From JAJVID01 sp963743425 (GTDB lineage: Bacteria > Acidobacteriota > Blastocatellia > RBC074): a DNA stretch of 64,000 nucleotides. The notes beneath the pieces were generated by a model. It was not told where the DNA came from. It ran no database searches and was given only the letters and a program-made list of their open reading frames with translations. A program made the translations under genes and the position numbers. Below, piece after piece: positions 35,181 through 43,370 of this stretch. Positions within the stretch are counted from its first letter, which is position 1. The number at the start of each line of letters is the position of its first letter. The stretch is from assembly GCA_963743425.1 (NCBI GenBank), contig CAVUPU010000001.1, forward strand, positions 992,001 to 1,056,000, read 5' to 3'.

Positions 35181-36224
35181 TTATGCGTTGACCAAATGCC
35201 GATCCATCCATTCCAGCGTGAGCCGTCGCATCTCCGGCGTCTCTTCATGGCCGCAATCGAATAGCTCGATCCGGCAGTCTTCCGTCTTGCCGTATTTTGC
35301 GTAAAGCGGCGCCAGATGATCGCGCACGCGTTCGACTCCCGCAGGCGGCGTCAACGAGTCTTTGCGTCCGTTCAGGCTGAGATGTGCGCGCGGAACGATC
35401 AATTCGTTGATCTGCGCCGTCGAAAAGTGTTTAAGCAGGCTCGGCACGTAGTAATAAATGCCATGGCCTTTCAGGTTGTTGGCTTTGATCAGTTCATCGA
35501 AATCGGTCATGCAGCAGAGGTCAACGCAGAGCTTGATGCGCGGATCTAACGCCGCCAGCCACCACGCCTTCGTCGCGCCCATCGAGAGGCCGAAGGCGCC
35601 GATGCGCTTCGGGTCAACTTCGGGACGCGAAACCAGGTAATCAACTGCGCGATGCTCATCGAAGATCATCATTCCGAACAGTACCTGCCCGCGCCATATC
35701 ATGATCTTGAACGCGTCCCATTCGCCGTTGCGGCCGTCCTTGTCCCGCATACGCTCGCCGAAACACCAACTGTCAATCGCCAGCGTGACAATGCCTTTTT
35801 CGGCGACGACCGGCGCGTAGGCAGGCAGCGATTTGCGCCCAGTCAACAGTTCATCCTTGCCGGTCGGATACGTGCCGCCGTGCCAGTGGTGATAGATCAG
35901 TCCGGGCGCGGGTTTTGGGCGTTTGTCTGGAATGAGTAGCAGCGCTGGGACAGGCTCGATGCCGTTCAAATCGAGTACAAGATGTTCGAGCCTGTAACCA
36001 TCGCCTTTTTCGGTTTTGATCAGCTTTGGCGGTTGCGGGCGATGATTGAACGGAAGATCGCCGAGCAGGCTCCAGAGCAATTTGCGGCGCTTTTGCTGGT
36101 AGGCGTTGAATTCTCGTTTCGTTTTGATTGGTTGCGCGGCGCCCATTGAGGAACCGTTCGATGCGATTGCAATCGTTGCGGCGCTCTGTTTGAGAAACTC
36201 TCGGCGAGCCAATGATGAAGACAT
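35181..36224 (-). CDS. Tat-exported alpha/beta-hydrolase (dienelactone hydrolase/acetyl-xylan esterase-like)
   Basis: 347 residues. Twin-arginine signal ARREFLKQSAATIAIA. The hydrolase core has oxyanion region LIYHHWHGGTY, nucleophile elbow GLSMGATK (Ser about 219), an acidic residue in RAVDYL/NGRKDSLTPP and the catalytic His in FDCGHEETPEM. Such periplasmic esterases deacetylate sugars or cleave related esters. No neighbouring sugar-use gene supports a particular substrate. Confidence 0.85.
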   Translation of the reverse strand: MSSSLARREFLKQSAATIAIASNGSSMGAAQPIKTKREFNAYQQKRRKLLWSLLGDLPFNHRPQPPKLIKTEKGDGYRLEHLVLDLNGIEPVPALLLIPDKRPKPAPGLIYHHWHGGTYPTGKDELLTGRKSLPAYAPVVAEKGIVTLAIDSWCFGERMRDKDGRNGEWDAFKIMIWRGQVLFGMMIFDEHRAVDYLVSRPEVDPKRIGAFGLSMGATKAWWLAALDPRIKLCVDLCCMTDFDELIKANNLKGHGIYYYVPSLLKHFSTAQINELIVPRAHLSLNGRKDSLTPPAGVERVRDHLAPLYAKYGKTEDCRIELFDCGHEETPEMRRLTLEWMDRHLVNA

Positions 36225-36558
36225 GCTGAATCCTCCTCTGCCTTAGCGGAAAAACCAAGCGATGGCGAATTAGGCTATCACAGCCCGCAGCTCCCTCCAA
36301 TCAATACCGGCTTGGTAGAGAAGGGAAAAAAGTCTCGCAGGCAATTGATGTCAGGGCGCTTTATTTTATTTACGTCATGAGCCAAAAGAGCGCCTTTTTC
36401 CGTTTGAGCTGGTGACGCTGATTATTCGTGGGTAACTTACCTTATCCATATACAAGAGGCGCAATTGGAAGGCCGTCATATCGATAACGGCTACATAAAC
36501 CAACGACTTAAATTTCTAAAAAGGAGTTTAGTCAGCTAATCTCAAGAAAGGGTGCCGA
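36225..36558. other. Gene-free stretch upstream of a lipoprotein gene
   Basis: Shared leader region of the Tat hydrolase (minus) and the lipoprotein (plus). No clear promoter words that I can assign, and no repeats. Confidence 0.4.
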
Positions 36559-36882
36559 ATGACGAAACGAGTTATTCAAAGTTCTATTGTTGTTGTTGCT
36601 ATGCTGATTGCAGTTGCCTGTTCTTTCAAATCTCAGAATCCAATAGTTGGGAAGTGGAAAGAGGTAGATAAGGCGGAGATCGTTGAGTTCTCCAAGGAGG
36701 GATCGTTAAGTATCTCAGGTAATGGGTTCTCAATGGCAGGCAATTACAAATTCATTGATGAGGGGCGCGTACAAATTGACCTCACAGGATTAGGCTCTTC
36801 AGTTCTTTCCGTGAAAGTTACAGGAGACGAATTATCCATGACCGATGCAGATGGCAAAGTTTCTCGATTCAAACGAGTATAG
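36559..36882 (+). CDS. Small lipoprotein with a lipocalin-like beta pattern
   Basis: 107 residues. Lipoprotein signal with Cys at about residue 22 (VVAMLIAVACS). The rest (IVGKWKEVDKAEIVEFSKEGSLSISG...YKFIDEGRVQIDLTG...DELSMTDADGKVSRFKRV) is a beta-rich pattern seen in DUF5640/lipocalin-like proteins. Anchored in a membrane facing the periplasm. Substrate unknown. It is followed by a 27-bp perfect palindrome. Confidence 0.7.
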   Translation: MTKRVIQSSIVVVAMLIAVACSFKSQNPIVGKWKEVDKAEIVEFSKEGSLSISGNGFSMAGNYKFIDEGRVQIDLTGLGSSVLSVKVTGDELSMTDADGKVSRFKRV

Positions 36883-36931
36883 CGATATGTCGAATGCGCG
36901 AGACGACTCCAAGTTCCGCGCCTCTCTACAA

Positions 36932-36994
36932 CTAAATCGAACCGCGCAACATCGGTACATTTGTACAGTACCGATGTTGCGCGGTTCGATTTAG
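36932..36994. repeat. Perfect 27-bp inverted repeat
   Basis: Arms 36932-36958 and 36968-36994 (ctaaatcgaaccgcgcaaca...) with a 9-base loop. Downstream of the lipoprotein, between converging genes. Confidence 0.95.
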
Positions 36995-37232
36995 ACCGGT
37001 TTGCAATTGCTTACTCGCCCGGCGCGCGTGCAGTCTTGAGCCTTGTTAGTTTGTCGGCAATCTCAAAACAACTCAACTCAGTCCCGTCCCATATGAGAGC
37101 TACTCGTAAGTTACCGTCAAGTTTGCTCTTGAGGTAAGAATTCAAGTAGCCCAAGTGATACGGCGGCTGCCTCCAGAGCTTGACGCATGCGGCCAATAAC
37201 TCCGGTGATCGGAATCAGGGCTATTGGGACTC
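36995..37232. other. Gene-free stretch (small frame of unknown status)
   Basis: A 61-codon minus frame at 37011-37196 (contains KSKLDGNLRVALIWDGTELSCFEIADKLTRL) has protein-like composition but no start signal. It may be a relic. Confidence 0.3.
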
Positions 37233-38258
37233 TTATCGGTCGCTGAGATCGCGAACCCGCACGAGATCGGAAATCCAACCGCCGCGCGAACAAATGAGGC
37301 GCTTGCCGTCGCGCGAGCGACTGAAATAGAAGATGCTGTCGGATCGAAAGTTGGTCAGTTGTCGCTGCGGCGCGCCGTCGAGCGGCTGGCGCCAGATGTT
37401 CGAGGCGCCGTTGTGAACGGCTTCATACAACAAAGCCTTTCCATCCGCTGTCCAGACGATATCCCACGTGCTGAAATCATCCCGTGGAGGATCAAACATC
37501 CGGACGGGCTGTCCGCCTTCGAATGGAATAACTGCGATCCTGTACTTCGCGCCCGATCGGCGCTCCTTGTAATGATAGGCGATCAGTTTTCCATCAGGCG
37601 CCACTGATGGGTGGTATGCATAGTGCCCGCTGGTGAGTTGCACGGACTCGCCGCCGGCGACAGGAACCTTCCAGATACTTTCATCCCCGACAGCGCCTGT
37701 GCGGTTGGAAGAGAAAACAATGTGACGGCCGTCAGGCGTTACCTTTGGGGAGTGTTTCGCGCCGGAACCGGAAGTCAATTTTCTTCTGTCTGTCCCATCC
37801 TGATTCATTATCCAGAGGTCTCTAGCGCCGCTGACCATCGAGTCATAAACTATCCGGCCGTCCGGCGTCCACGAAGCTGCGCCCCCGGGGGCGATATTCC
37901 AGGCGCGGCTGGCATCTCCCTCCGGCGCCAACCAGATGTCTGAGATGAATTCACGTTGCGAACAGGTCATTGTCTTCGAGTCTGCCGTTAGACTCATCGC
38001 GCTACAGTTATCCAAACCATTTGCGGCTTGGCGCGCTTCGCCTCCGGGGTAAGAGAGATGCCAGATCTGCGACCGCGGTCTTTCCGCCTTCTGAGCGTCG
38101 AACAGCAGTCCGCTCCCATCCCGCAGCCACGCTTTCTCTCTAACGACGAACCATTTTTGCGTAGTGAGAAAGCTTTCCGCCCCATCTTCCAGGCGCACCT
38201 CCGCAATGCCCATGTGATCGCCTTCACGGCCGGCGTTTCCAATAGAGCAGACAATCAC
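37233..38258 (-). pseudogene. Truncated beta-propeller (TolB/PD40-type) gene
   Basis: 341 codons with repeated propeller blades (IWHLSYPGGEARQ, GGAASWTPDGRIVYDS, KVTPDGRHIVFSSNRTG, PSVAPDGKLIAYHY, DIVWTADGKALLYEA). In acidobacteria this arrangement is usually the C-terminal half of a much larger protein, often with a Ser/Thr kinase in front. Here the frame begins mid-blade at a GTG directly where the duplicated secreted-protein copy starts on the other strand (38259-38265). That junction appears to have removed the front part. Probably not functional. Confidence 0.65.
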
Positions 38259-38264
38259 CTTATC

Positions 38265-38744
38265 GTGACAATCAGAACTTCGATAAGGACGACTTTTCTC
38301 CTGGCCATTGGGATTGCTATCGCTTTCGCCATTACCGTTGGAGCGCGCCAGTTACACAATCAATCGCTCGCCGCGCAACCTCAATTAATGAAAACGGACG
38401 CGACCGCGCTGAACGTCCAGGCTCAGGCCGCTCAGGGGGTCGCGGCCCCCGGGAATGCGCAGCCGGCCGATTTCCTGATTCTCGTTACTGACCCGGAAAC
38501 CGGAGCCGCGGTAACCGGTCTGGTTCAATCGAATTTCTCCGTAATCCACCACTTTTCCGTCCCAGGCGCGGTTTGTGGCTTCTCTAACAACATTACGTCT
38601 TTCGTTGATGTTGGGACCGGCGCTTACCAGATTCAGGTCGCGCCCAGTACCTGCTCCTGGGTACGGGGAGACTACCTGGCGCAGGTCAGGGTCGGCGATC
38701 TGCTAAGACGAGGGCAAGCCGCGGCGACTTTATCAATCAGATGA
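38265..38744 (+). CDS. Secreted protein, tandem copy 1
   Basis: GTG start, 159 residues. Signal-like N-terminus (TTFLLAIGIAIAFAITVGA), then an Ig-like/regulatory pattern (FLILVTDPETGAAVTGLVQSNFSVIHH, GTGAYQIQVAPSTCSW). It is about two-thirds identical to the copy at 38974. Unlike that copy, its ribosome binding site is weak because the duplication starts just upstream of the GTG. Whether it is expressed is uncertain. Function unknown. Confidence 0.6.
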   Translation: MTIRTSIRTTFLLAIGIAIAFAITVGARQLHNQSLAAQPQLMKTDATALNVQAQAAQGVAAPGNAQPADFLILVTDPETGAAVTGLVQSNFSVIHHFSVPGAVCGFSNNITSFVDVGTGAYQIQVAPSTCSWVRGDYLAQVRVGDLLRRGQAAATLSIR

Positions 38745-38973
38745 ATAACCAAACCGAGAGATGCGGAATGGGCCGAATTCGTAGAAATGGCCGGTTGGCT
38801 TTGGCATAGGCCGCTTTCAGGACTTTTCCGAGACCCTTTCAACGACTTGTGATCGTCTCCTCAGTAATGTGCGCCTCGCAACAGTCTTTGATACACTCCA
38901 GGGCGGATCGGAAGTGTACTCCGATTTTATGGCAGGTCCTCTGCCGAAGACAACCAGAAGGAGATACATCATC

Positions 38974-39456
38974 GTGACAATCAGAGCTTCGATAAAGACT
39001 GCTTTTCTCCTGGCCATTGGGATTGCGATCACTGGCGCCATTACCGTTGGAGCGCGCCATTTGCGCAATCAACCGCCCGCCGCGCAACCTCTGGTAATGC
39101 AAACGAACGCGACTGCGCTGAACGTTCAGGTTCAAGCCGCTCAGTTCGCCGCAGCCCCCGGGAATATGAACTCGGCCCGTTTCCTGGTTCTCGTTACAGA
39201 CCACGAAACCGGAGTCGGCGTAAACGACTTGACCCAGTCGAATTTCAGGGTATTAGCCCCATATCGGCCCCTAGGAGCGGCATGCAGCTTCAGCAACAAC
39301 ATAAGGTTGTTCGACGATGCGGGCGCTGGCGCTTACCTGATCCAGGTCGAGCCTATTTCGTGCCCCTGGGTTCAGGGGGACTACCTAACTCGGTTTATTG
39401 TACGCGCGGACCCGCTGAGACAGGGTCAGGGTCTGGCGACTTTAACGATCAAATAG
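38974..39456 (+). CDS. Secreted protein, tandem copy 2
   Basis: GTG start with a clear aaggag site; 160 residues. Signal sequence TAFLLAIGIAITGAITVGA, then FLVLVTDHETGVGVNDLTQSNF and GAGAYLIQVEPISCPWVQGDYL. Shares its layout and most residues with copy 1 about 700 bases upstream. The pattern fits a small extracellular binding domain, but no family is recognised. It is probably the parental copy. Confidence 0.65.
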   Translation: MTIRASIKTAFLLAIGIAITGAITVGARHLRNQPPAAQPLVMQTNATALNVQVQAAQFAAAPGNMNSARFLVLVTDHETGVGVNDLTQSNFRVLAPYRPLGAACSFSNNIRLFDDAGAGAYLIQVEPISCPWVQGDYLTRFIVRADPLRQGQGLATLTIK

Positions 39457-39814
39457 TAGATTGGTCGCCGAAGTCAATCTTGAAGGCGGGAGTATGTGGC
39501 AGGCAGCTCATGACGTGCGCGCGCGCAATGCGTGTGCGGGTTTCGTCGGTGTGCCATAACCTGACCCAGAACGAGCGCGTTTCGCCTTCAATCACGAAAA
39601 TCGAATCGCTTTGCACCATCGGCGCCGGGTCAACCCAGCCGCCTACTTCTAATTCGTCCAAAAGCTCCGGCAGATATTGGCGAAATTCTTCACGCTCGAC
39701 AGTCGCGTCCTGCTCGTCTATTTCGGCGGGCGGCAGTTCGACCGGCTCCGTCGATTCGAGCAGCAGCCGCGCCGCCACCCGCCCCGATTCATCGCGTCGC
39801 TTGTGAATGGCCAT
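39449..39814 (-). CDS. Hypothetical protein co-transcribed with a beta-lactamase-fold gene
   Basis: 121 residues. Acidic centre (EQDATVEREEFRQYLPELLDELE), then FWVRLWHTDETRTRIARAHVM. No signal peptide, no recognised domain. It starts four bases after the stop of the beta-lactamase-fold gene and so is very likely its downstream partner. Confidence 0.55.
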   Translation of the reverse strand: MAIHKRRDESGRVAARLLLESTEPVELPPAEIDEQDATVEREEFRQYLPELLDELEVGGWVDPAPMVQSDSIFVIEGETRSFWVRLWHTDETRTRIARAHVMSCLPHTPAFKIDFGDQSTI

Positions 39815-39817
39815 AAC

Positions 39818-40744
39818 TCAGTCCTGCTTATGCTTCAATAATTCCAGCGGAACGCGCGCGCCGTATCCGGTCGAGCGCGACAGCCGCGCGAAATAATCGT
39901 AGGCGAGCTTCGACACTTTCGCAATCGCATCGTCAGCGCCCTCGCCGTTGTAGTTGGTCATGACGGCGATCGCGTAGGGCCGGTTCGGGACGTAGACGAC
40001 CGCCCAATCGCAGGCCACGCCTTCGATGCCGCCCGGTTTGTTGGCGATCTCGACGCTGGCCGGAAGCAGTCGCGGGATGGAGGAGTTCTTTCTGATCTTG
40101 AGAATCTTCAGCGCATCGTCGCTCAACTGGCGGTTTCCGACCTGGCCGCGATAGAGTTTCTCCATCAACGCCATCGCCTCGCGCGGGGTGGCGGTGTTCT
40201 CGTCGCCGCGGGCCGAGGCGGCCTGGTCAATCATCTTGCGGCGCAAACGGATCTGTTTCAGCCCCAGCTCATCCATCGCGCGGTTGACGTTGGCCATCCC
40301 GACCTGATCGATCAGCATGTTGGTCGCGGTGTTGTCGCTCAGAACGATCATCAGCGTTGCAAGGTCGTTGAGGCTCAACTGCGAAGTGTGATCGCCGAAA
40401 TTGACGATCACGCCGCTGCCGCCGACTTTATCCTGACGTTCGACCCATCGCTGGTCAGTCAACTTGTATTTGCCCTCCGCGGCCTGTTTGTGTAGTTCGA
40501 TCAGGATCGGAATTTTGATCGAACTGCCAGTCGGGAAAGTTAGCTGATCGTTGAGAAGAATCTCTTCGCCGGTGGTCAGGTCTTTGATCGCCACGCCCAT
40601 CACGCCGTCGTGGGAGTCGGCGATCTTTTCGATTTCAGTTGTGAGTTTGCGGCGGATGATGGAGTGGTTCTCTTCTTGCGCCGGCGCCAATTGGGTGAGC
40701 GACAGGCAAAAGGCCAGCGCCAGCATCAAGCGATAAGCTCTCAT
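39818..40744 (-). CDS. Class A beta-lactamase-like protein lacking the deacylating Glu
   Basis: 308 residues with signal peptide (MLALAFCLSLTQLAPAQ). Active-site elements: S-x-x-K (GSSIKIP), SDN loop (LSDNTATNML), and K-P-G in place of KTG (IANKPGGIEG). The omega loop region (RKMIDQAASARGDENTATPREAM) is short and I see no Glu166 equivalent. Without it, beta-lactams would be bound and not released. The protein is more likely a peptidase-like or binding member than a resistance enzyme. Downstream 121-residue gene is probably co-transcribed. Confidence 0.85.
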   Translation of the reverse strand: MRAYRLMLALAFCLSLTQLAPAQEENHSIIRRKLTTEIEKIADSHDGVMGVAIKDLTTGEEILLNDQLTFPTGSSIKIPILIELHKQAAEGKYKLTDQRWVERQDKVGGSGVIVNFGDHTSQLSLNDLATLMIVLSDNTATNMLIDQVGMANVNRAMDELGLKQIRLRRKMIDQAASARGDENTATPREAMALMEKLYRGQVGNRQLSDDALKILKIRKNSSIPRLLPASVEIANKPGGIEGVACDWAVVYVPNRPYAIAVMTNYNGEGADDAIAKVSKLAYDYFARLSRSTGYGARVPLELLKHKQD

Positions 40745-40778
40745 TGTCTGAACCTCCCGTTATGGTTTATCTGAGTTT

Positions 40779-42362
40779 TCAATTGACGCGCCGATTGTGC
40801 CCCTGCCAGTAGGGCTCGCGCAACTCCTTCTTCAAAATCTTGCCCGTGCCGCTCTTCGGCAGTTCGCCTGCGCGAATCTCGACGGACTTCGGAACCTTGT
40901 AATCGGCCAATCTTGACGCGCAGAACTCGATCAGCTCGCTTTCGCTCAGATTCGCGCCGTCTTTCAAAGTCACAATCGCTTTAACCGCCTCGCCCCATTT
41001 CTCGTCGGGCACGCCGATGACCGCGGCTTCGCGCACCGCCGGATGCTGGTAAACGACATTCTCGACCTCGGTCGAATAAACGTTCTCACCGCCCGAAATG
41101 ATCATGTCCTTCTTGCGGTCAACCAGGTAGATGTAGCCGTCTTCATCAACCGTGGCCATGTCGCCCGTGCGCAGCCACCCTTTGCGCAATGTCGTCGCGG
41201 TCTCTTCAGGCCGTTTCCAATAACCCATCATCACATTCGGACCGCGCGCCACAACCTCGCCGACTTCGCCATGACTGACCGGCTTGTCGTTCTCGTCAAC
41301 GACCTCGATTTCGACGCCGATGACCGGACGGCCGCACGAAGCCAGCCGGCGCGTGATCCGTTCGGGGCCTTCAGTGACGTGGTCTTCGGGCATCAGCGTG
41401 GTCAGCAAGGGACTCGATTCGCTCTGGCCGTATCCCTGGAAGAATTCGACGCCGGGGAAGACTTTCATCGCGCGTGTCAGCAGTTCCACCGGCATCGGCG
41501 CCGCGCCGTAGGTGATGCGCCGCAGACTGCTCAGATCGTGTTTCGCGATGTCGGGGTGATTGATCAGAAAGTTGATCATCGTCGGGACGAGCACCGTGCT
41601 GGTCACGCGATCGCGCTCGATCAGCTCCATCAAGGCCTTGAGATCGAATTTCGGCAATATTGCGTGCGCGGCGCCGATCAGCGTGATGTTGATGACGGCG
41701 GGAAAGGTCGCCAGATGGAACATCGGCGCGGCGTGCAGGAAGACCGCGTTGGGTTCGGGCGCTCGCGCCGCCAGCGTGTGCATGGCGTTCATCCACAGAT
41801 TGCGATGACTGAGCATCACCCCCTTAGGCGCCCCCGTGGTTCCGCTGGTGTAAAACAACCCGACCAGATCCTCTTCCGATTGACTTTCGTTTGATAACGG
41901 CTCTGATTGATTGTCGGATTGATAGTCGATGCGTGGCGCAATCAAAGCTTCGTAATCGCTGAATTCGCCTGATCCGTCGATGGAGATGTAGCGATCGATG
42001 CCTTTGAGTCTCGGGTTGAACGAAGCCGCGAGCGGTTGGAGCGTCTCGTCGGTGATGAAGGCCACGCATTCGGCGTCGTTGATGATGAAGACCAACTCGT
42101 CGGCGGCCAATCGTGTGTTGAGTGGAACGACCACCGCGCCGATTTCAAAACAGGCGTAGACGACTTCGAGAAATTGCGGGCGGTTGAGCAGATAAATCGC
42201 GACCCTGTCATTGCGCCGAACGCCGAGTTCGCCGAGAGCTTCCGAAAGCGCGCGCGCGCGAATCCACAACTCGCGATAGCTCTGTTTGCGCCCGTCGAAG
42301 AGCGTCGCGGTGTTGTCGGGGAAGTAGCGAACGGCGCGTCTGAGCGCTTGATTGAGGATCAT
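40779..42362 (-). CDS. Long-chain fatty-acid-CoA ligase (AMP-binding family)
   Basis: 527 residues. Adenylation motifs YTSGTTGAPKGVMLSH, GYGQSESSPLL, YWKRPEETATTLRKGWLRTGD and C-terminal GRKK-type hinge (LVDRKKDMIISGGENVYSTEVE) with catalytic Lys in ELPKSGTGKILKKELRE. Activates a carboxylate with ATP and CoA for degradation or lipid use. Chain length cannot be read from the sequence. Divergent from the acetate transport pair at 42876. Confidence 0.92.
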   Translation of the reverse strand: MILNQALRRAVRYFPDNTATLFDGRKQSYRELWIRARALSEALGELGVRRNDRVAIYLLNRPQFLEVVYACFEIGAVVVPLNTRLAADELVFIINDAECVAFITDETLQPLAASFNPRLKGIDRYISIDGSGEFSDYEALIAPRIDYQSDNQSEPLSNESQSEEDLVGLFYTSGTTGAPKGVMLSHRNLWMNAMHTLAARAPEPNAVFLHAAPMFHLATFPAVINITLIGAAHAILPKFDLKALMELIERDRVTSTVLVPTMINFLINHPDIAKHDLSSLRRITYGAAPMPVELLTRAMKVFPGVEFFQGYGQSESSPLLTTLMPEDHVTEGPERITRRLASCGRPVIGVEIEVVDENDKPVSHGEVGEVVARGPNVMMGYWKRPEETATTLRKGWLRTGDMATVDEDGYIYLVDRKKDMIISGGENVYSTEVENVVYQHPAVREAAVIGVPDEKWGEAVKAIVTLKDGANLSESELIEFCASRLADYKVPKSVEIRAGELPKSGTGKILKKELREPYWQGHNRRVN

Positions 42363-42875
42363 CGTCGGTCTCCGAAAATGATTTGGATTTCGTCGTGATG
42401 CGAGTTGCGGCGCGGTCAGGGTAGGTGATTCGAATTAGATTGGCAAGATGACGGCGCCTCGTTTTAAACAGTCAAAAGCAGATTTCATTTTCCATTTTCC
42501 ATTTGATATTTGTCAGTGGTCATTGAAGAAGATCGGCTCCGGCAATCGCAAATGACATATATCAAATGACAAATGGAAAATTAAGTGTACTTACGGGTTT
42601 TGGCTCCGTGACCCGCCTTGGCCTATAATCCCGCACGCTGTTCAGTAGTAATGCTTTTCCCACTTTCTCTTCATAAGCATTCGATCTGGGAAGGTCTCCA
42701 ATCCAACTTACCTTCGTAAAGAGCGGGGACTGCATAGTCAAGTCAATGGCTCCGATTGAGGTGTGAAGGAGGCCGAACAGTTAGTAAAGAAAACGTCAGC
42801 AGAAAATGATGCAAATAGCTGATTTCAACCTGTCAAGCCCAATTGGGGATTGCTACAAAACAAGGAGCAACATTT
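42363..42875. other. Gene-free stretch between divergent genes
   Basis: Holds the imperfect repeat above. A tataat at 42624-42629 could be a -10 box for the DUF485 gene, but the matching -35 (ttggct, 18 bases upstream) is weak and the leader would be about 240 bases. No known riboswitch pattern is evident. Confidence 0.4.
42484..42590. repeat. Imperfect inverted repeat with ttttcca units
   Basis: Left (about 42484-42516) holds two ttttcca units, then gatatttgtca; right (about 42553-42590) is its partial complement (tgacatatatcaaatgacaaatggaaaa). Related to the hairpin near 23889 by its heptamer words. Confidence 0.8.
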
Positions 42876-43367
42876 ATGACATGGGGATTCGTACAGATAG
42901 CTATCGGATTGGTTTTTGGGATATCGGGGCTGGCATTTCAAAACGGCTGGCTTGAAATTGTAGGTTTGATGTGGATCGCCTCGGCGGGCATGAGCCTTTC
43001 CAAGGCGTCTATGCTATCTGCAAGTGGGTCGAACGAAAAAGAGCGGTCGAATGAAACGATTCAATCAGCCAATTGGGAGCGCGTTGCGGCGATGGACGAA
43101 TTCAAAAGTCTGATCGCGGCCAAGCGCAAATTCATCGCGCCGGCGGTGATCATTTTCATCGTCTATTACTTCGCTTTGCCTGCGCTGGTTGGGTATGCGC
43201 CGGGATTGATGAGCAGGCGCGTTCTTGGCGTGATCAATCTGGCCTATCTGTTCGCGCTGTCGCAATTCTTCATGGCCTGGGTCATCGCGGCGTTGTACGT
43301 GCGCGCGGCTGGGCGTTTCGACGAAATGACGCGGAAGCTCATCAGCCGCTTGAAAGGGGGCGAATAA
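42876..43367 (+). CDS. DUF485 membrane protein with an extra N-terminal segment
   Basis: Start at ATG 42876 with AAGGAG upstream; 163 residues. Residues about 70-155 are a DUF485 domain (FKSLIAAKRKFIAPAVIIFIVYYFALPALVGYAP, FALSQFFMAWVIAALYVRAAGRFDEMT) with two helices. The first 50 residues add two hydrophobic helices (FVQIAIGLVFGISGLAF, IVGLMWIASAGM) not present in the usual 100-residue YjcH. It lies three bases before actP, the standard yjcH-actP pairing. Confidence 0.8.
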   Translation: MTWGFVQIAIGLVFGISGLAFQNGWLEIVGLMWIASAGMSLSKASMLSASGSNEKERSNETIQSANWERVAAMDEFKSLIAAKRKFIAPAVIIFIVYYFALPALVGYAPGLMSRRVLGVINLAYLFALSQFFMAWVIAALYVRAAGRFDEMTRKLISRLKGGE

Positions 43368-43370
43368 ACA

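Noticed and set aside
37011..37196. 61-codon minus-strand frame
   Set aside because: Protein-like composition but no start signal; too uncertain to call a gene.
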